DNA of 64,000 bases from Ilex aquifolium (Eukaryota > Streptophyta > Magnoliopsida > Aquifoliales > Aquifoliaceae). The notes beneath the pieces were generated by a model, which worked only from the letters and a program-made list of their open reading frames with translations, was not told the origin of the DNA and ran no database searches. A program made the position numbers and the translations under genes. The stretch spans positions 31,083,135 through 31,147,134 of the forward strand of contig OX637405.1 in assembly GCA_951799425.1 (NCBI GenBank), in the 5' to 3' direction. Positions 12,681 to 26,330 of this stretch are shown here, piece by piece (positions within the stretch are counted from its first letter, which is position 1; each line of letters starts with the position of its first letter).

Positions 12681-12723
12681 ATTTATATAAGTCTCCTTTC
12701 TTATCTTTCACAAAAAAACCCTA
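12681..12723 (+). promoter_or_regulatory. Likely SPC24 core promoter: TATA-like box and telo-box
   Basis: TTTATATAA at about 12682 lies some 60 bp before the SPC24 start codon. AAACCCTA, the plant telo-box common in genes of dividing cells, lies at 12716-12723. The spacing leaves a very short 5' UTR, so the TATA-like sequence may not be the one used. Confidence 0.4.
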
Positions 12724-12744
12724 CATTACTTTTCGTAGTTTGAA

Positions 12745-15512
12745 ATGGGAGATGCCTCGAAAATCGATGTACACAAGGTGATTTCGTACAGCAACGACCT
12801 TGTTGAGCTCCTAAACAACCAAAAGGACGTCAACAGCTTGAAGCATTGTTTGGAACAATCTAAGGCTCTTCAGTTTCAATGTCATGCCCATTTCAATGAC
12901 GTCCAGAGCTCGATTCAAGGTTCATCTTTTTCCACGAGATTTATTCACTCGATCTCTGGTTTTTGATTTTATGCTAATAAATGTTTACACACACCAACAT
13001 AGAATTTGTATACAAGTGTTAGAACTGAGTTTACTGGTAGTAGCTATCGGAAATTGAATTTTTTAGTCAGCATTGGCTAGTGAGGACTTGCCTGTGAATG
13101 GTATTTTCAGTTGTTTTTTGGGCTCATAGGTTTTTATTGTTGTACTCAAGATGTTGTGACTTCATTTCTTCGCAGTTGTTATTATCATCAGTGAATTTCA
13201 ACTAGAATTACTTTGAAATCTCATTTTCTGCTATAAAAAGGTGTATATTTCTGTAAAAGAAGAAATTAGCACCCCTATGGCTTGTTTGACAGTGCCATTT
13301 CTCAAAACTAGTATTCTCTTTGAATTCATCCCTATTGCAAAGAATGAGTTGGAGACACTATGTTAAGCATAGCATGAAATAATCACTTTGTGTCTGTGTA
13401 GACTAATTAGTCTATCCCCATTGCCACCCTTTCCTTCTGAAATCCTATAATTCAATTTGTTCAGTTGCTTTATGAAGATGCAAGTGAGATTATTGACCAC
13501 GTTTTCCAAATTGTATTGCTTTTGTTGTTTGTTTATTATTCACTCTCTTGGTGGACAAGAGATAGAGTTTGGATTTTTTATTGATTGCAGCTTAGAATCT
13601 CCGTTTCTTGGAGATTAGCCTTTGTCTGTAGTTTTTGGTATGAGAATGACAAGAAGAAATTTTGGGGATTATATTTTATGCTGACAATTTTTTGCAATTA
13701 ATTTGGATTTGGAGACTTCTCTTTTGGGAACCAAGTTAGCCAGGATATGGTGGCATTAACATCGACCGATATGATTGTTTTTTTCTATATTGGTCCTGGA
13801 GCTGGGGGATTTCCAAGGCTGAAATTTTGGCTCTCAGCAGTGTTTTGTAGAAGCTATAGTCTCTAAGCTCATCCAAGATTATCCTTGAAGGGGAATAATC
13901 AAGTATTCATTTGTGATCAACTGAGAAATAAATCATCTTCAGGTTCTTGGAGACATATTCACATCATAAACTGAGATAACTTTTTAAAGCTGAACATAAG
14001 TTTTTGCTGGATTCATCTTCAAACTCCAATATGAAATCCGTGAGAGAGGACCAACCTTCCTGGGAGTATCACTTGGGAATTTCCTTTCCTTCGCAACACA
14101 ATTCCTTGCACTAGGTGCCTTCCGTAGTGTAGTTTGGTGTCTTGCATTCCAAGTTTTTGTTGTTATATTGCTTTGCTAGTCTTACAAAAAAAAAAAAAAA
14201 CCAGTTCTTATATTGTAAAACCCGAGATTTGCTGTGTTATTTTTTCCTTCCCCTATTCCTTTTGAGGCATGCAATGGGCCTATTAAAAATTTGACAAACT
14301 GAAAACCCCATGGTTGTACAAAGAAGGTTTGGATATCAATTTTTGTCTCTTATGGCTTATTGTTGGTTATAAAATGCATCAGTGTAATGAAAAGTTTAAC
14401 AATGCATTAGTCTGGCACTACCTCAATTGCCTTCACAAACATGTATTTCTTTGTTTGCATCGATCTCCTTGGTGCCATCTTACATATTTGACATGCTATA
14501 CATGCATCAGATTATGAGAAGAAGATAGATATTTGCAAACAAAAAACAGACGAGACAAAATCTGAAATTGCTGAAGATGCAGAAATAGATTTGCTACAAA
14601 AAGAGTTGGAAGAGGAATTTCAAAGAGAACATCTACTAAGGGAGGAGCTTAGATAAGTATTCGGGCAACTCAATTGTATGTTATGTTGATTCATGGTTCA
14701 ATGCCAATGGTATTGATTAGAGATTTGTCTCTTAATAACATTAACACAGTTATCAACAATGAGATTGGTGAGCTTGAATGTCAAAGGGTTTCTGTTGAAG
14801 AACGACGCCAAATTTTGAATAAACTTGAGCAAGATGAGCTGAGAGCACAGTAAGTTGTTACAAGCATTTATGGGGTTTTTTTTTAAAATTGCTGAGCATC
14901 ATAATATGTTAATCATTTTTCTTGAAGATTTATATGCAAAGATGTATACACACACAACATGTATATACAATTTATTCTAGTCTTCTACTGGTCAGGATTC
15001 AGGAATAATGTTGTGAAGGTGTGTTTTTTACCTTTTGTTTCAAGGGTGATTTTGTTGCTTATATTGCTTTGAAATTTGTTTTTCTTATCCTGTGTCCTTT
15101 AGTGAGAGAGGAGCAGTCCACTTCTTTTTCCATTGATTGAAACAGTTATCTTAAATCTTGTAGGATGAAGCTTTCAATGTATGCTTCTGTCACGAATATC
15201 ATTCCCAACTTGGATGATCAGTCCGAAATATCAGGCTGTATCCTTTTTAATGACTGTTTTTTTCTTGTTTGTCTTTTGTCCTGCATCCATTTTGTGTTTA
15301 GTTGTACTACTTTCTCTTTCCTTTTTCTTTTTCCTTTTCTTTTGTGTTGCTGTTAAATTTTTAGACTCCTGTAATTGGGTTCTCCTTAAACTTTATAAAT
15401 TCCAGATATTGTGGAAAAAGATAGAAATGTGGTTGAAAAGTTCGAATTTGACCCAGTGAAGATGACTGCCTACGATACATGTAATAGCATTTGGAAGATG
15501 ATAAATTTGTGA
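12745..15512 (+). CDS. SPC24: Kinetochore protein SPC24 homologue (NDC80 complex)
   Basis: SPC24 pairs with SPC25 in the NDC80 complex and anchors it to the inner kinetochore. The coding exons I deduce are 12745-12919, 14511-14652, 14748-14849, 15164-15237 and 15406-15512, giving 600 nt and 199 residues with phase kept at every junction. Features recalled for plant SPC24 (Arabidopsis MUN) are present. These are the N-terminal segment with SYSNDLVELL and CLEQSKAL, a K/E-rich coiled coil (exons 2-3), and the C-terminal globular domain with SMYASVTNIIPNLDDQ and VVEKFEFDPVKMT, ending WKMINL. Introns 1, 3 and 4 have GT/AG ends. Intron 2 does not. Frame is preserved only if it starts ATAAGT after CTTAG (14652) and ends AC at 14746-14747, because a GT donor at 14657 lies after an in-frame TAA. 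An AT-AC intron is therefore the best model. Family assignment is confident; the exact exon 2/3 junction needs cDNA. Confidence 0.85.
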
Positions 15513-17136
15513 TAAAATTTTAATATTTTTTGCTTTAGAAGAGATATGGAATCCAATGTATGAATGAATATTTATTCTGTGATCTCAAGAGCTTTTGCAT
15601 TTTGATTATGACCTTTATGATTTCCGACTCTTTTTAACTTAATGTGAAGCTCTATTTCTCGAAATTCTTTTTTTTTTTTTTTGGGGTGATGTTTTTTTCT
15701 GTGTTAACAGGGCCTAATTGGCAGTTTGCTTCTGATTTCTTTTTTCCAAGTTATATTAGAAGAAGACGTGCATTTTTTCATATGTTAAGACAGATAAATT
15801 TGCACTAGTTTAATGGAGACATTGACATTCAAAATACCGAAACGCCTTTAAAGAGTTAAATCGAGCTTGGTTCTCCAGCTTAGTAGTCCTGAATAGGCTA
15901 CTATTACCATGAAACTTGATGCTTCTCAGGTATGTTTTAAATGAGAGAATCTAATGCAGTGATCAGAAGCCCGGACCACCCTCCCAGTTTTGGATATTAT
16001 TTTCCAATGAAGCTTGCACTGTGTATGAAGCTTGTGTTGTGTATTCCTTGTTAATTTACCCTTATTGTACCAAGCATGAACCAGATGAAATTTGTGGGAT
16101 ACATTTTCCTAAATGCGTGACACTATATATTTCTACAAGTGTATAGATACATATACAAATATCATTCTGAAGGTGCTGTTTTGTGGCTGGAGAGATTTGG
16201 CCTCGGGCAATATCAAGATATGTTGGAGTTTTTGTCGTGCGTGTTGCTGAAGCATTAGCCAATCAAGGCCTCCTCCCTGCTGGTGCCAATGATGTGAAGT
16301 TTTTGGCCTCCCCTACGTAGCAAACTTGAGGGCCAGAATTTGAACCTTTGGCTGATCTAATATTCAGTAGTAGTTCTATGTGGCTTGCAAGCTCTGGGTA
16401 TGCTAAGGCCCCTGTAAGCTCTGCAGATTTAGGCTACAAAACTCTGGTAATCCTGCAGAGAGAGAAACAATTGGCTGCGTTTGGATTTGGAGAGAGTAAA
16501 CATGTCTTACAAAGATTAGGCCAGACATTAACGGCGCAGGTGTCCACTGTATTTAGCAAGCATTCATCTGGGCATGCTGCATGTTTTTGTAACAATGCTT
16601 TCATGAAAGTATTTGATTCATCAGATTACAACCATACCATTCTCTAAGATTTTGATTGTAAGGGATACCCGCACGGGTACAATCAGGCCGACGTCCCCTA
16701 TCAGGACATATTCGGAACTGCCATTAACTGCAAGAGAAAGATGCACTCAAGCGTGCGATGAAAACAAACCTTTTAACGAAAAAGAAATATAGTCACGATG
16801 GGCGGAACAACCGTCTAAACTCTCCCAAGCTCAGGGAGCAAGCACTGCTCTAATCCAGTTATTAGTGTTTCTCCAAATTTATCTTTTTCTCTCGGGTGAA
16901 TAAGCTTAATCCTGGATCCAAACAGGGTATTCTTAAGAAAATCATGATTTGTGCCAATCGAGCTTTGAGCACTTAAATGCAATTTCTATTCCCATTATCG
17001 AATACAAAGTGGTCTGAAGCCAAAAGCTCAAATAAGTGCATCAAATTTTCTTGAGTGAAGGTAAGAACTTCAAATAAGTGCTTAGTTATGACAGGAAATG
17101 AGATTGAAGAAAAAAAAATACAGCAAATAGTAAAGA
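15513..17136 (+). other. Intergenic DNA with coding-like remnants
   Basis: After SPC24 there is AT-rich 3' sequence. The stretch about 16180-16640 then reads partly as protein (segments such as AISRYVGVFVVRVAEALANQ, and an open frame from 16348 that begins with TTG, not ATG). The frame is interrupted by stops and no start or splice set works. I do not recognise the family; it looks like a decayed gene or retrocopy. Confidence 0.35.
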
Positions 17137-17144
17137 AGCTTAAT

Positions 17145-17767
17145 TAGGGGTATAACTCGGGCAAGTTGGGCGGGTTGAGAGGTCAACTTAGCCCAACCTT
17201 AGGTATATAATGTTTAACCCTAACTCTAACCCTAACTCGACCTCAATCCGAGGTCATCAATCCAAGTACTGCTCGAATTTAATTTGGACGGGCTTGGGTT
17301 GAATTCAGGTTAATTTCGAGTTAAAAATCGGGTTGAGTTCGGATTACTTAATTCGGGTTGATAAAAGAGAGAGGAGTGACGAGTGAGAGAAGGAGGCTAA
17401 GAGTCTGAGACCAGATGAGAGACGACTGACAAGTGAGAGAGGGATCTGAGAGTGATGGAGGCGCAGGGGTGAAGTGAAAGTCTAGACTCTGAAAAATGAA
17501 GATAAATACTAACCCTACTTAAATATATTTATATATTTATGTATATTCGGATTCAACCCAATTTAATAATCGGGTTCAACCCGATTTTAATATTCAGGTT
17601 GAACCCGACAACCTAATGCCTCAACTCGAGACTTGCCCGAATTCAATTCAGGTTGGAGTTTTTTTGCCCAGACCCAACCCAACTATTAAAAATTCTAACC
17701 TAAGTCCTGTTTTTTTCAGGTTGAGCTCGGGTTGAATTCGAGCTGGCCCGCCTAAGTTGCACCCCTA
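17145..17767. mobile_element. hAT-type MITE upstream of RPS4
   Basis: A 623-bp element that begins TAGGGGTATAACTCGGGC and ends with the inverse GCACCCCTA. It is flanked by a perfect 8-bp target duplication, AGCTTAAT, at 17137-17144 and 17768-17775. Eight-base duplications and TAGGGGTG ends are characteristic of the hAT superfamily. The interior is rich in CGGGTTGA-type repeats and encodes nothing. Its right end lies about 40 bp from the first site II box of the RPS4 promoter. Confidence 0.88.
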
Positions 17768-17806
17768 AGCTTAATTGGGAAAGGTCCGAATATTTTATGT
17801 GGGAAT

Positions 17807-18021
17807 TGGGCTCATAAAACAAGTTGATTTGGATGGCCCAATTATTGCCTCATATCAAACCCCGGTCCATTTTGACAAACACAAAAATCGGACTTAAGCA
17901 ATATTTTTCCGGATCCGGAATAAAACCCATCCAGCTATCCTTTTAGTACATTCCCTAAATTGCCCTTACATGTAACCATGGGGTTGTGACGTTGTGTCAT
18001 ATAAACACGTCGCTAGGGTTT
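17807..18021 (+). promoter_or_regulatory. RPS4 promoter: two site II elements and a telo-box
   Basis: TGGGCT at 17807-17812 and GGCCCA (inverse TGGGCC) at 17835-17840 match the plant site II consensus TGGGCY bound by TCP factors. AGGGTTT at 18015-18021 is a telo-box. This combination is the typical architecture of cytosolic ribosomal protein promoters and supports growth-linked transcription. No TATA box is evident. Motifs are seen; function is inferred from the known promoter class. Confidence 0.65.
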
Positions 18022-18135
18022 ACACTCTGTTTTAGGTCAGAGGAGTTTGCGGCAGAGAGAGACAGAGAGAGAGAGTTGGGTAAGCGCTGCGTACTGGAAG
18101 TGTGTTTGGGGCTCTGATCTTCACCCACCACCACC

Positions 18136-20667
<2,532 letters not shown>

Positions 20668-22193
20668 ATTTTGTTAGTGTAATTTCCTGAGGAGTTTTAC
20701 CTCCTGGACAAGTACACAATGATTTTGCTGCTGTAGGAACTATGCTGGAGAATTTATATTCTGTTTTCATTTCAGTACAATTTTGAACTATATTGATTAT
20801 TAGTTGTTTTAAGTTTGTTTTACTTTCTATTTACCCAAAAAAAAATTTGGGTTTTTTTTGGTGATTTTTTTGTCAAATTATGAAACTTAACGAAGCAACT
20901 TAAAAAATTGACTTAATTTACCGATACAATTATGTATCAAGTGATAGAGTTTTAATGAAAAAGTCTAAGAATTACTGTTACAATAATACTATTGGGTATG
21001 TGCCATTTTTGCTAGGCAATAGCAATGCCACAGAAGATGGTGATAGAAATTGGAAGGGATTTGGCAAGAGTGTCAAGACTCCATGAACCACCTTTGGCTC
21101 ACCACAAATAGATCCTAGAAGGCACGCAGAAAATAAAAGAAAATGACTTTAGATCAAAACGAACGAAACATTAGTTCTGGTAGGGAAACTCTGCTGTGCA
21201 TATAAGCTTAAAACATCATCCTTAAATAATAAAAGTTGGCTTAATAATACTTTTGGTCTCTAAAGTATTTATTTTTTATCAGTTTAGTTTTTATTGTATC
21301 AATTTTGTTAATTGAGTCTCTAAAATATTCAATTTATGTTACTTTAGTTTCTAATCAAACAATCCATCAAGTTTTTTGACAAAAGTGACCACGTGTCAAT
21401 TTTTTTAGATAATATAACGTGTCCAACATGTGATCATTTCATCAAAAACTTAATGGTCCGTCTGTGTAGGGACCAAAATGACACGAATTGAATACTTTAT
21501 GGATCAAATTGACAAAATTGATACAGTGAAGACTAAACTAACAGAAAAATGCATATTTTAAGGACTACTATTAACCCATAAAAGTTTTTTTTATTTCAAG
21601 AATAATGACATTAATTTTGAAAGCTAGTTTCCAGAAGAGATTAGAATTTAACGATACATATTATTTGGATTGCAATTTTTTGGGTTATATTTGGGTTATG
21701 TAACATTATTGCCAATCAAAGACTATTAGTTTCCACAAGAGGCAGAGGGCAACCCTTGACTTGTTTTTACTTGTAGATTACACCAGTAGCATTGATGATC
21801 TAACATGGAGAAACTATGATATCAGGTGTGTGAGCCCACAAAAGAACAAGTTTGGGTAGAAGAGAGAGGGAGAGAGAGAGAGAGAGTTGGTGAATGTCAG
21901 CCCAATCAGTTTGTGTGCACAACACCAAAATTGGTTAGAGAGCACATGCTTCAGTCTTCATATTACAACCACCACCCACAGTACTTTAGTAGTAAGAAGT
22001 TTAAGCAAGCTCTGGAAGTGATACTAAAAAGTTTCTAGTGGGATGATAATAGTATCCTTAGTTTGTGAGACTTTAGTAATGCTAGACATCTGATCCTTCT
22101 TTCTAATATTATTTATCTTATTCTTAATCTCCTTCAGTTAAGATCAATCTTTTTTATTGAAAGTCATTACATCACTAATGAACTGTGTTAGTG

Positions 22194-22224
<31 letters not shown>

Positions 22225-22780
22225 GGAGAGAGAGAGGGAGGCGTACACACAAAGGCACTGAGAGAAAAACCAAACCAACCGTCTGACGAGAGGGCCCATC
22301 ACCACTTCATTGAAAACAATAGACATGAGAATCTTTGGTGAGTGAATAAGTAGGAAAAACAAACTCCAAAGGAACTCTGCCTGCTCAAAGTGTCTATTTC
22401 TTCTCAGTAAGCTCTTCCCTCTCTACCACACCCTCTTTCAAATTCAATCAATTGTCATTGTTTCTTAGACCCCATCTTACAGTCTGTCCCTACGATATTC
22501 CAATTGACAAATATGTCCTGATACAGGAAAATATTCTAATAGATTATGATGTTTATGTCTTATCAAGCTAATCTTTAATTGAGTTGTATTGGTCCGATTA
22601 GACCTTCCACAATGATCTCTTTGAGTTTATTTGTAGAGGGCATTAGTGCCATTGCTTTAAATAAAAAGATTAGTGTTTTATAACCCAAGTTTTCGGTACA
22701 CGAACGCTTTCCTTCTCTGTGGATGTTGCTTTTATGCTACATTTGTTGCCTTTTTGTCATATTGCACCACATCATTAGTT
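20668..22780. other. Intergenic DNA with a foldback element and microsatellites
   Basis: The RPS4 3' UTR occupies the start. About 21240-21585 is a foldback in which TTAATAATACTTTTGGTC and roughly 75 bp after it recur inverted near 21500-21585; it is probably a MITE, with no clear target duplication. GT and GA microsatellites lie at about 22193-22240. No gene is supported. Confidence 0.5.
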
Positions 22781-22820
22781 TATTGACACAGAGAAGTTGG
22801 GATATTATGGAATGAGAAAA

Positions 22821-22830
22821 TATAAATAGG
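22821..22830 (+). promoter_or_regulatory. TATA box of the small-protein gene
   Basis: TATAAATAGG lies about 150 bp upstream of the ATG at 22970 and matches the plant TATA consensus. Distance and orientation fit a promoter for that short gene. Confidence 0.5.
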
Positions 22831-22969
22831 ATGCAAGGTTGTTAAGGAGCAACATGATGATATGGAGAAGTGGAAAGGCCTATTTGCTAGGATTGCTTTA
22901 AGCCTCAGACATAAGGCAAAAGGTAAGATCAAGTTATAAAATAGATACCTCTCTCTCTCTCTCATTCGT

Positions 22970-23152
22970 ATGGTGGTAATGGCAGAGAATAAGCATGGGT
23001 TGGTGGATCTTTACAAGGATATGGAGGCTTGCGCAGGATATGCAGATATAGAGGTGATGTGGGAGATGATTCACTCTTCATGTCCTTCCAGTGCTGGTGA
23101 TACAAGCAGCCAGAGGGTTTCTCATGGGATATTCTGTTTAAGGCCAACTTGA
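22970..23152 (+). CDS. Small conserved-looking plant protein, 60 aa, function unknown
   Basis: An intronless frame of 60 codons beginning MVVMAENKHGLVDLYKDMEA. A second in-frame ATG at 22979 (MAENKHG...) may be the real start. The acidic helical segment DLYKDMEACAGYADIEVMWE and the ending CLRPT resemble small uncharacterised plant proteins I recall, but I cannot name the family. Supporting context is a TATA box at 22821, a CT-rich leader just before the start, and AATAAA at 23289-23294 downstream, which together make a compact transcription unit. No signal peptide or membrane segment is visible. A chance frame is possible but less likely. Confidence 0.55.
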   Translation: MVVMAENKHGLVDLYKDMEACAGYADIEVMWEMIHSSCPSSAGDTSSQRVSHGIFCLRPT

Positions 23153-23288
23153 ATTTTGTTTGTCCTGTAAAAAATGGCTGTAGATAGGTTTGATATACTT
23201 CTTACTTTTTTTACTTTTGTCCTCAATTAGAGGGATAGTTTCATTCTGTAGAAATGATATTGTAATAGACACCTCCATTTGAATGTCG

Positions 23289-23294
23289 AATAAA
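23289..23294 (+). terminator. Polyadenylation signal AATAAA
   Basis: A canonical AATAAA lies 137 bp after the stop codon of the small-protein gene, with a T-rich stretch upstream. Confidence 0.4.
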
Positions 23295-23739
23295 GCAAGT
23301 TCAGTGTCTAGGCATCAGTTTTCTCCCACTTGTTCTCTTCTGATCAAAGACGACCCTCTTGTGGTTCATTGGCCCTGTAGGAGGGGACTGCAGTATTGAT
23401 TTAAACATAACTCCCAATACTCCCTGTCAGAAGCCAACTCAGTTTTGATTAATTCATCAGACTGCCTGATCAAGGTTTGAGTTTCAAACAAGATGTCTGT
23501 ATGTTCAGATGTCTCCCCTTTAATAGTCACACGATAAACCCCATCAAGCTTTTCAGCTGAAAGTAATCATCATATGTGAAAACAATGGGGCTCATAGACT
23601 TGTCTAAACAGTAGTACACTTAATTTCAAGTTTCTAGCCCTTCTGCATCTTCATCCAAGGATCACTCCATACATTTTCAAGATAACAAGACTAGTACAGA
23701 CTCTAATCTAGAAGATAAAAACACTACAGGGACTTCTAT

Positions 23740-23975
23740 GTGCTGGATCACCCTCATGGAGGAGCTTCTCACCAAAGTGACATCCCCATGCAGGTGCAAC
23801 AAAATTATCTCATTACAATAAAGACTTGACTAAAACATATAACAAAACACGAGCAGCGAGATGCACTTGTCCTAGGATTATAAGAGGTAATATCATCAGA
23901 GGCACTACGCAGGAAATACAATAGTGAAGAGCGACTTTGGAATCTGATTGATGTCATTTCCTTTTCCGGGGCTAG
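23740..23975 (-). pseudogene. Degenerate tandem copy of the ferritin last intron and exon
   Basis: On the minus strand this stretch repeats 23985-24220 at an offset of about 245 bp: a remnant of the exon 7 end (around 23949-23970), an intron, then a copy of exon 8 around 23742-23790. The exon 8 copy keeps EKLLHEGD (GAGAAGCTCCTCCATGAGGG), but the acceptor AG is changed to TG and one base is missing near the Trp codon. It cannot replace exon 8 and probably lies in or beyond the ferritin 3' UTR. Confidence 0.7.
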
Positions 23976-23981
23976 GGTCCT

Positions 23982-26215
23982 TTAAAATGCACCATCACCT
24001 TCATGGAGGAGCTTCTGATCAAAGTGCCAAACCCCTAGAAGTGCAACAAACAAATACTCTCATTACTAGGGGAAAAGTAAAAATATGATTGAGAAACTGA
24101 GCAGTTAGATACATTTTTCATGTGATTGTGGCAACCAAGTGCCAGGGTGAACACAAAAAAGAAAATAGCGTAGAGTGACATTGAAATATCATCCATACCA
24201 TGCCCTTTTCCAACCAATCGCAGTTGAGTAACATAGTCTGCTATTTTCTTAATGGCTTCAACCTAGCAAAAGAAAAAAATAAGTTAGCATTCATAAAGCC
24301 ATCAAAGAAGTTTTTTCTGATCAAACAATTAGACTTGTATTTGTTCTCTTCCCAATAACTGTTTTCTCAAGGCTAGAATTAGTCCATTCATGTGCACGCA
24401 ACATGTTGCTCGTAATCCTAGTAACTAAGCAACAATTGCAAACTTCTTCCTTAGCTTTCAACTTCTTATATTATAGGACAAAATAGATATATTTGAAATT
24501 CTGATTGGCATTGAATATCTTTTTCGGCAAAATTGTCTAAACAACGACACAATGCCAAGAATCATACTTTACAATTAGTCTTTCATGTATAGGTTGTCAC
24601 AAAATTTTATTACTCGGTTTGGCAGAAACTCTTTTTCATCCCAACAATTGAAGCAGGTATATAACCAAGACAGGAAAAAGCATTATTTTTAGTTCACCTG
24701 CTCAGATAGAAATTCTCTCTCAATAAACTCTGCCATCTGAGCGTCATTGTTTCGGTCAGCCACCTGTGGTCCATCAAGAACATAGTATATCTCATAAGAG
24801 TAGCGTAAGCTAGTTACAAACTGAAATTTAGTTGTTGGCGAATTGTGCAAATGTTTTGATTGAGCTAACTGCTCAAGACGTCCTGTTGTCAGAGAACGAA
24901 GGAAAACAAAACAACAACATAAAGAGGGTAAAGATGTTTTACACTGTGCAAGATCAGAAGTTTTTCGTTTGTTAATTTCTCCAAGGACAATGTCAGTTCC
25001 ATTGCTGAATCAAGAAATTATAGTGTCAGAGCTGATTATCTAGATGCATATTACAGAAATCATAGTCGAAAATCAAAGTGCATTCAAATAGTAGAAGTAA
25101 CAAATGAATTCAAGGCACATAAGTGATACAAAATCCACCGAATCTGACAGTGCAACAAACTGAAACATGCCTAAGATTACAACCAGTGCAGATATCAATA
25201 CACCATGGGTGCACAAAATCTATCTGATATTACAGCTAGCAAGTTGTAATATTACATATAAATGATCGATTTTTTTTAGTATTAAGAGTGTCCTCAGGCA
25301 CGGAGTTATTGATAGTATATGATAAGGAGCGACTTACCATACAATGCATCACCCTTCTCAACATGATCAAATTCAGACAGGGTTGGCAGTAAAGTGTGCA
25401 GTTTCACTCTTCCTCCTCTTATGTTCTGTAATTCATTACCCAAAAAAAAAAAAAAAAATGTATGATAAATAGCATCGAATGCAAAGCAATGAAATTATAG
25501 AACTTTCAAATTATCTGTTCTTTTAATTCATCTAACAATTAAAATCACCTGATATTTCATTAGTTTCTCAGCATGTTCTCTTTCTTCTTCACTTGACTCC
25601 TTGAAAAATCTGATTTACACCAATCTCATAAATCAAATCAACAGGGTTACAAAGAAATAAAGAAGAAAAGGAGAATCGTAGAGATTTCTGTAATTACTTA
25701 GCAAGGCCTTGAAGAGCAACATTGTCCCTGTCGAAGTACGCATACATGGCATGATATACATAGGATACATTGTATTCCACACTGTGACATCAAACAAAAA
25801 CATATATGGTAAGAAGGGAGACGATGATTCGACCTTTTAACAGAACCTCAAAATAAAATATTTAAGATCTATATATATGAAAAACTCACTTGATCTGCTC
25901 ATTGATGGCTGCTTCACTCTCATCGGCGAACCTCTGGCGAGCAAGTGAAATTTGGGGAGAAATTGGGACCATAAATTCATCCTTCTTAACCTCTTCAAAT
26001 GGCTGGAACACCACACCAGTTAGTGGCATGGTTGTAATTTCCGCCGCAGCAGAAACCATGAATCTCTCACCTCGTTTCCTGGGCAAAACATTCACAACAG
26101 AGAACGAAGACGAAGAAGAACTCAAACTAGGAGATGATAAAGAGATAGTTCTCGAACCCAACAAGGGTCCAAGACTAGCCCTCAAAGAAACAGCTGAAAT
26201 TGCCTCAAGAAACAT
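23982..26215 (-). CDS. FER: Ferritin, plastid-targeted
   Basis: Ferritin forms a 24-subunit shell that oxidises and stores iron, in plants inside plastids. Exons on the minus strand are 26215-25890, 25781-25698, 25609-25549, 25425-25338, 25004-24943, 24763-24698, 24262-24199 and 24034-23982: 804 nt, 267 residues. All seven introns are GT/AG with phase preserved. Eight exons are the standard structure of plant ferritin genes. A Ser-rich transit peptide (about residues 1-55) precedes the plant extension peptide ([16 protein letters not shown]). The ferroxidase centre is visible: E111 (NVEYNVSY), E146 and H149 ([10 protein letters not shown]). The C-terminus is [16 protein letters not shown]. 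The start MFLEAIS was chosen over an upstream in-frame ATG because it opens a normal transit peptide. A TATA-like run lies at about 26321-26330. Confidence 0.95.
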
Positions 26216-26320
26216 TGCTTCAGAGAGAGAGAGAGAGAGGAATGAAGATTGAACTGAGAGAGCGGAGATGATGAGAGTGAGAGAAGCTATGGAGGTGTGA
26301 AGGAGAGGGTGTTCAGATTC

Positions 26321-26330
26321 AGATATATAG
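26321..26330 (-). promoter_or_regulatory. TATA box of the ferritin gene
   Basis: CTATATATCT on the minus strand, about 110 bp upstream of the chosen ferritin start codon. No certain iron-dependent regulatory sequence was found. Confidence 0.45.

Noticed and set aside
14657-14658. GT donor for SPC24 intron 2
   Set aside because: It lies after the in-frame TAA at 14654-14656, so using it would truncate the protein before its conserved C-terminal domain.
17214-17240. Interstitial telomere repeat (CCCTAA-like)
   Set aside because: Only about three imperfect units, inside the hAT MITE; too short to mean a telomere relic.
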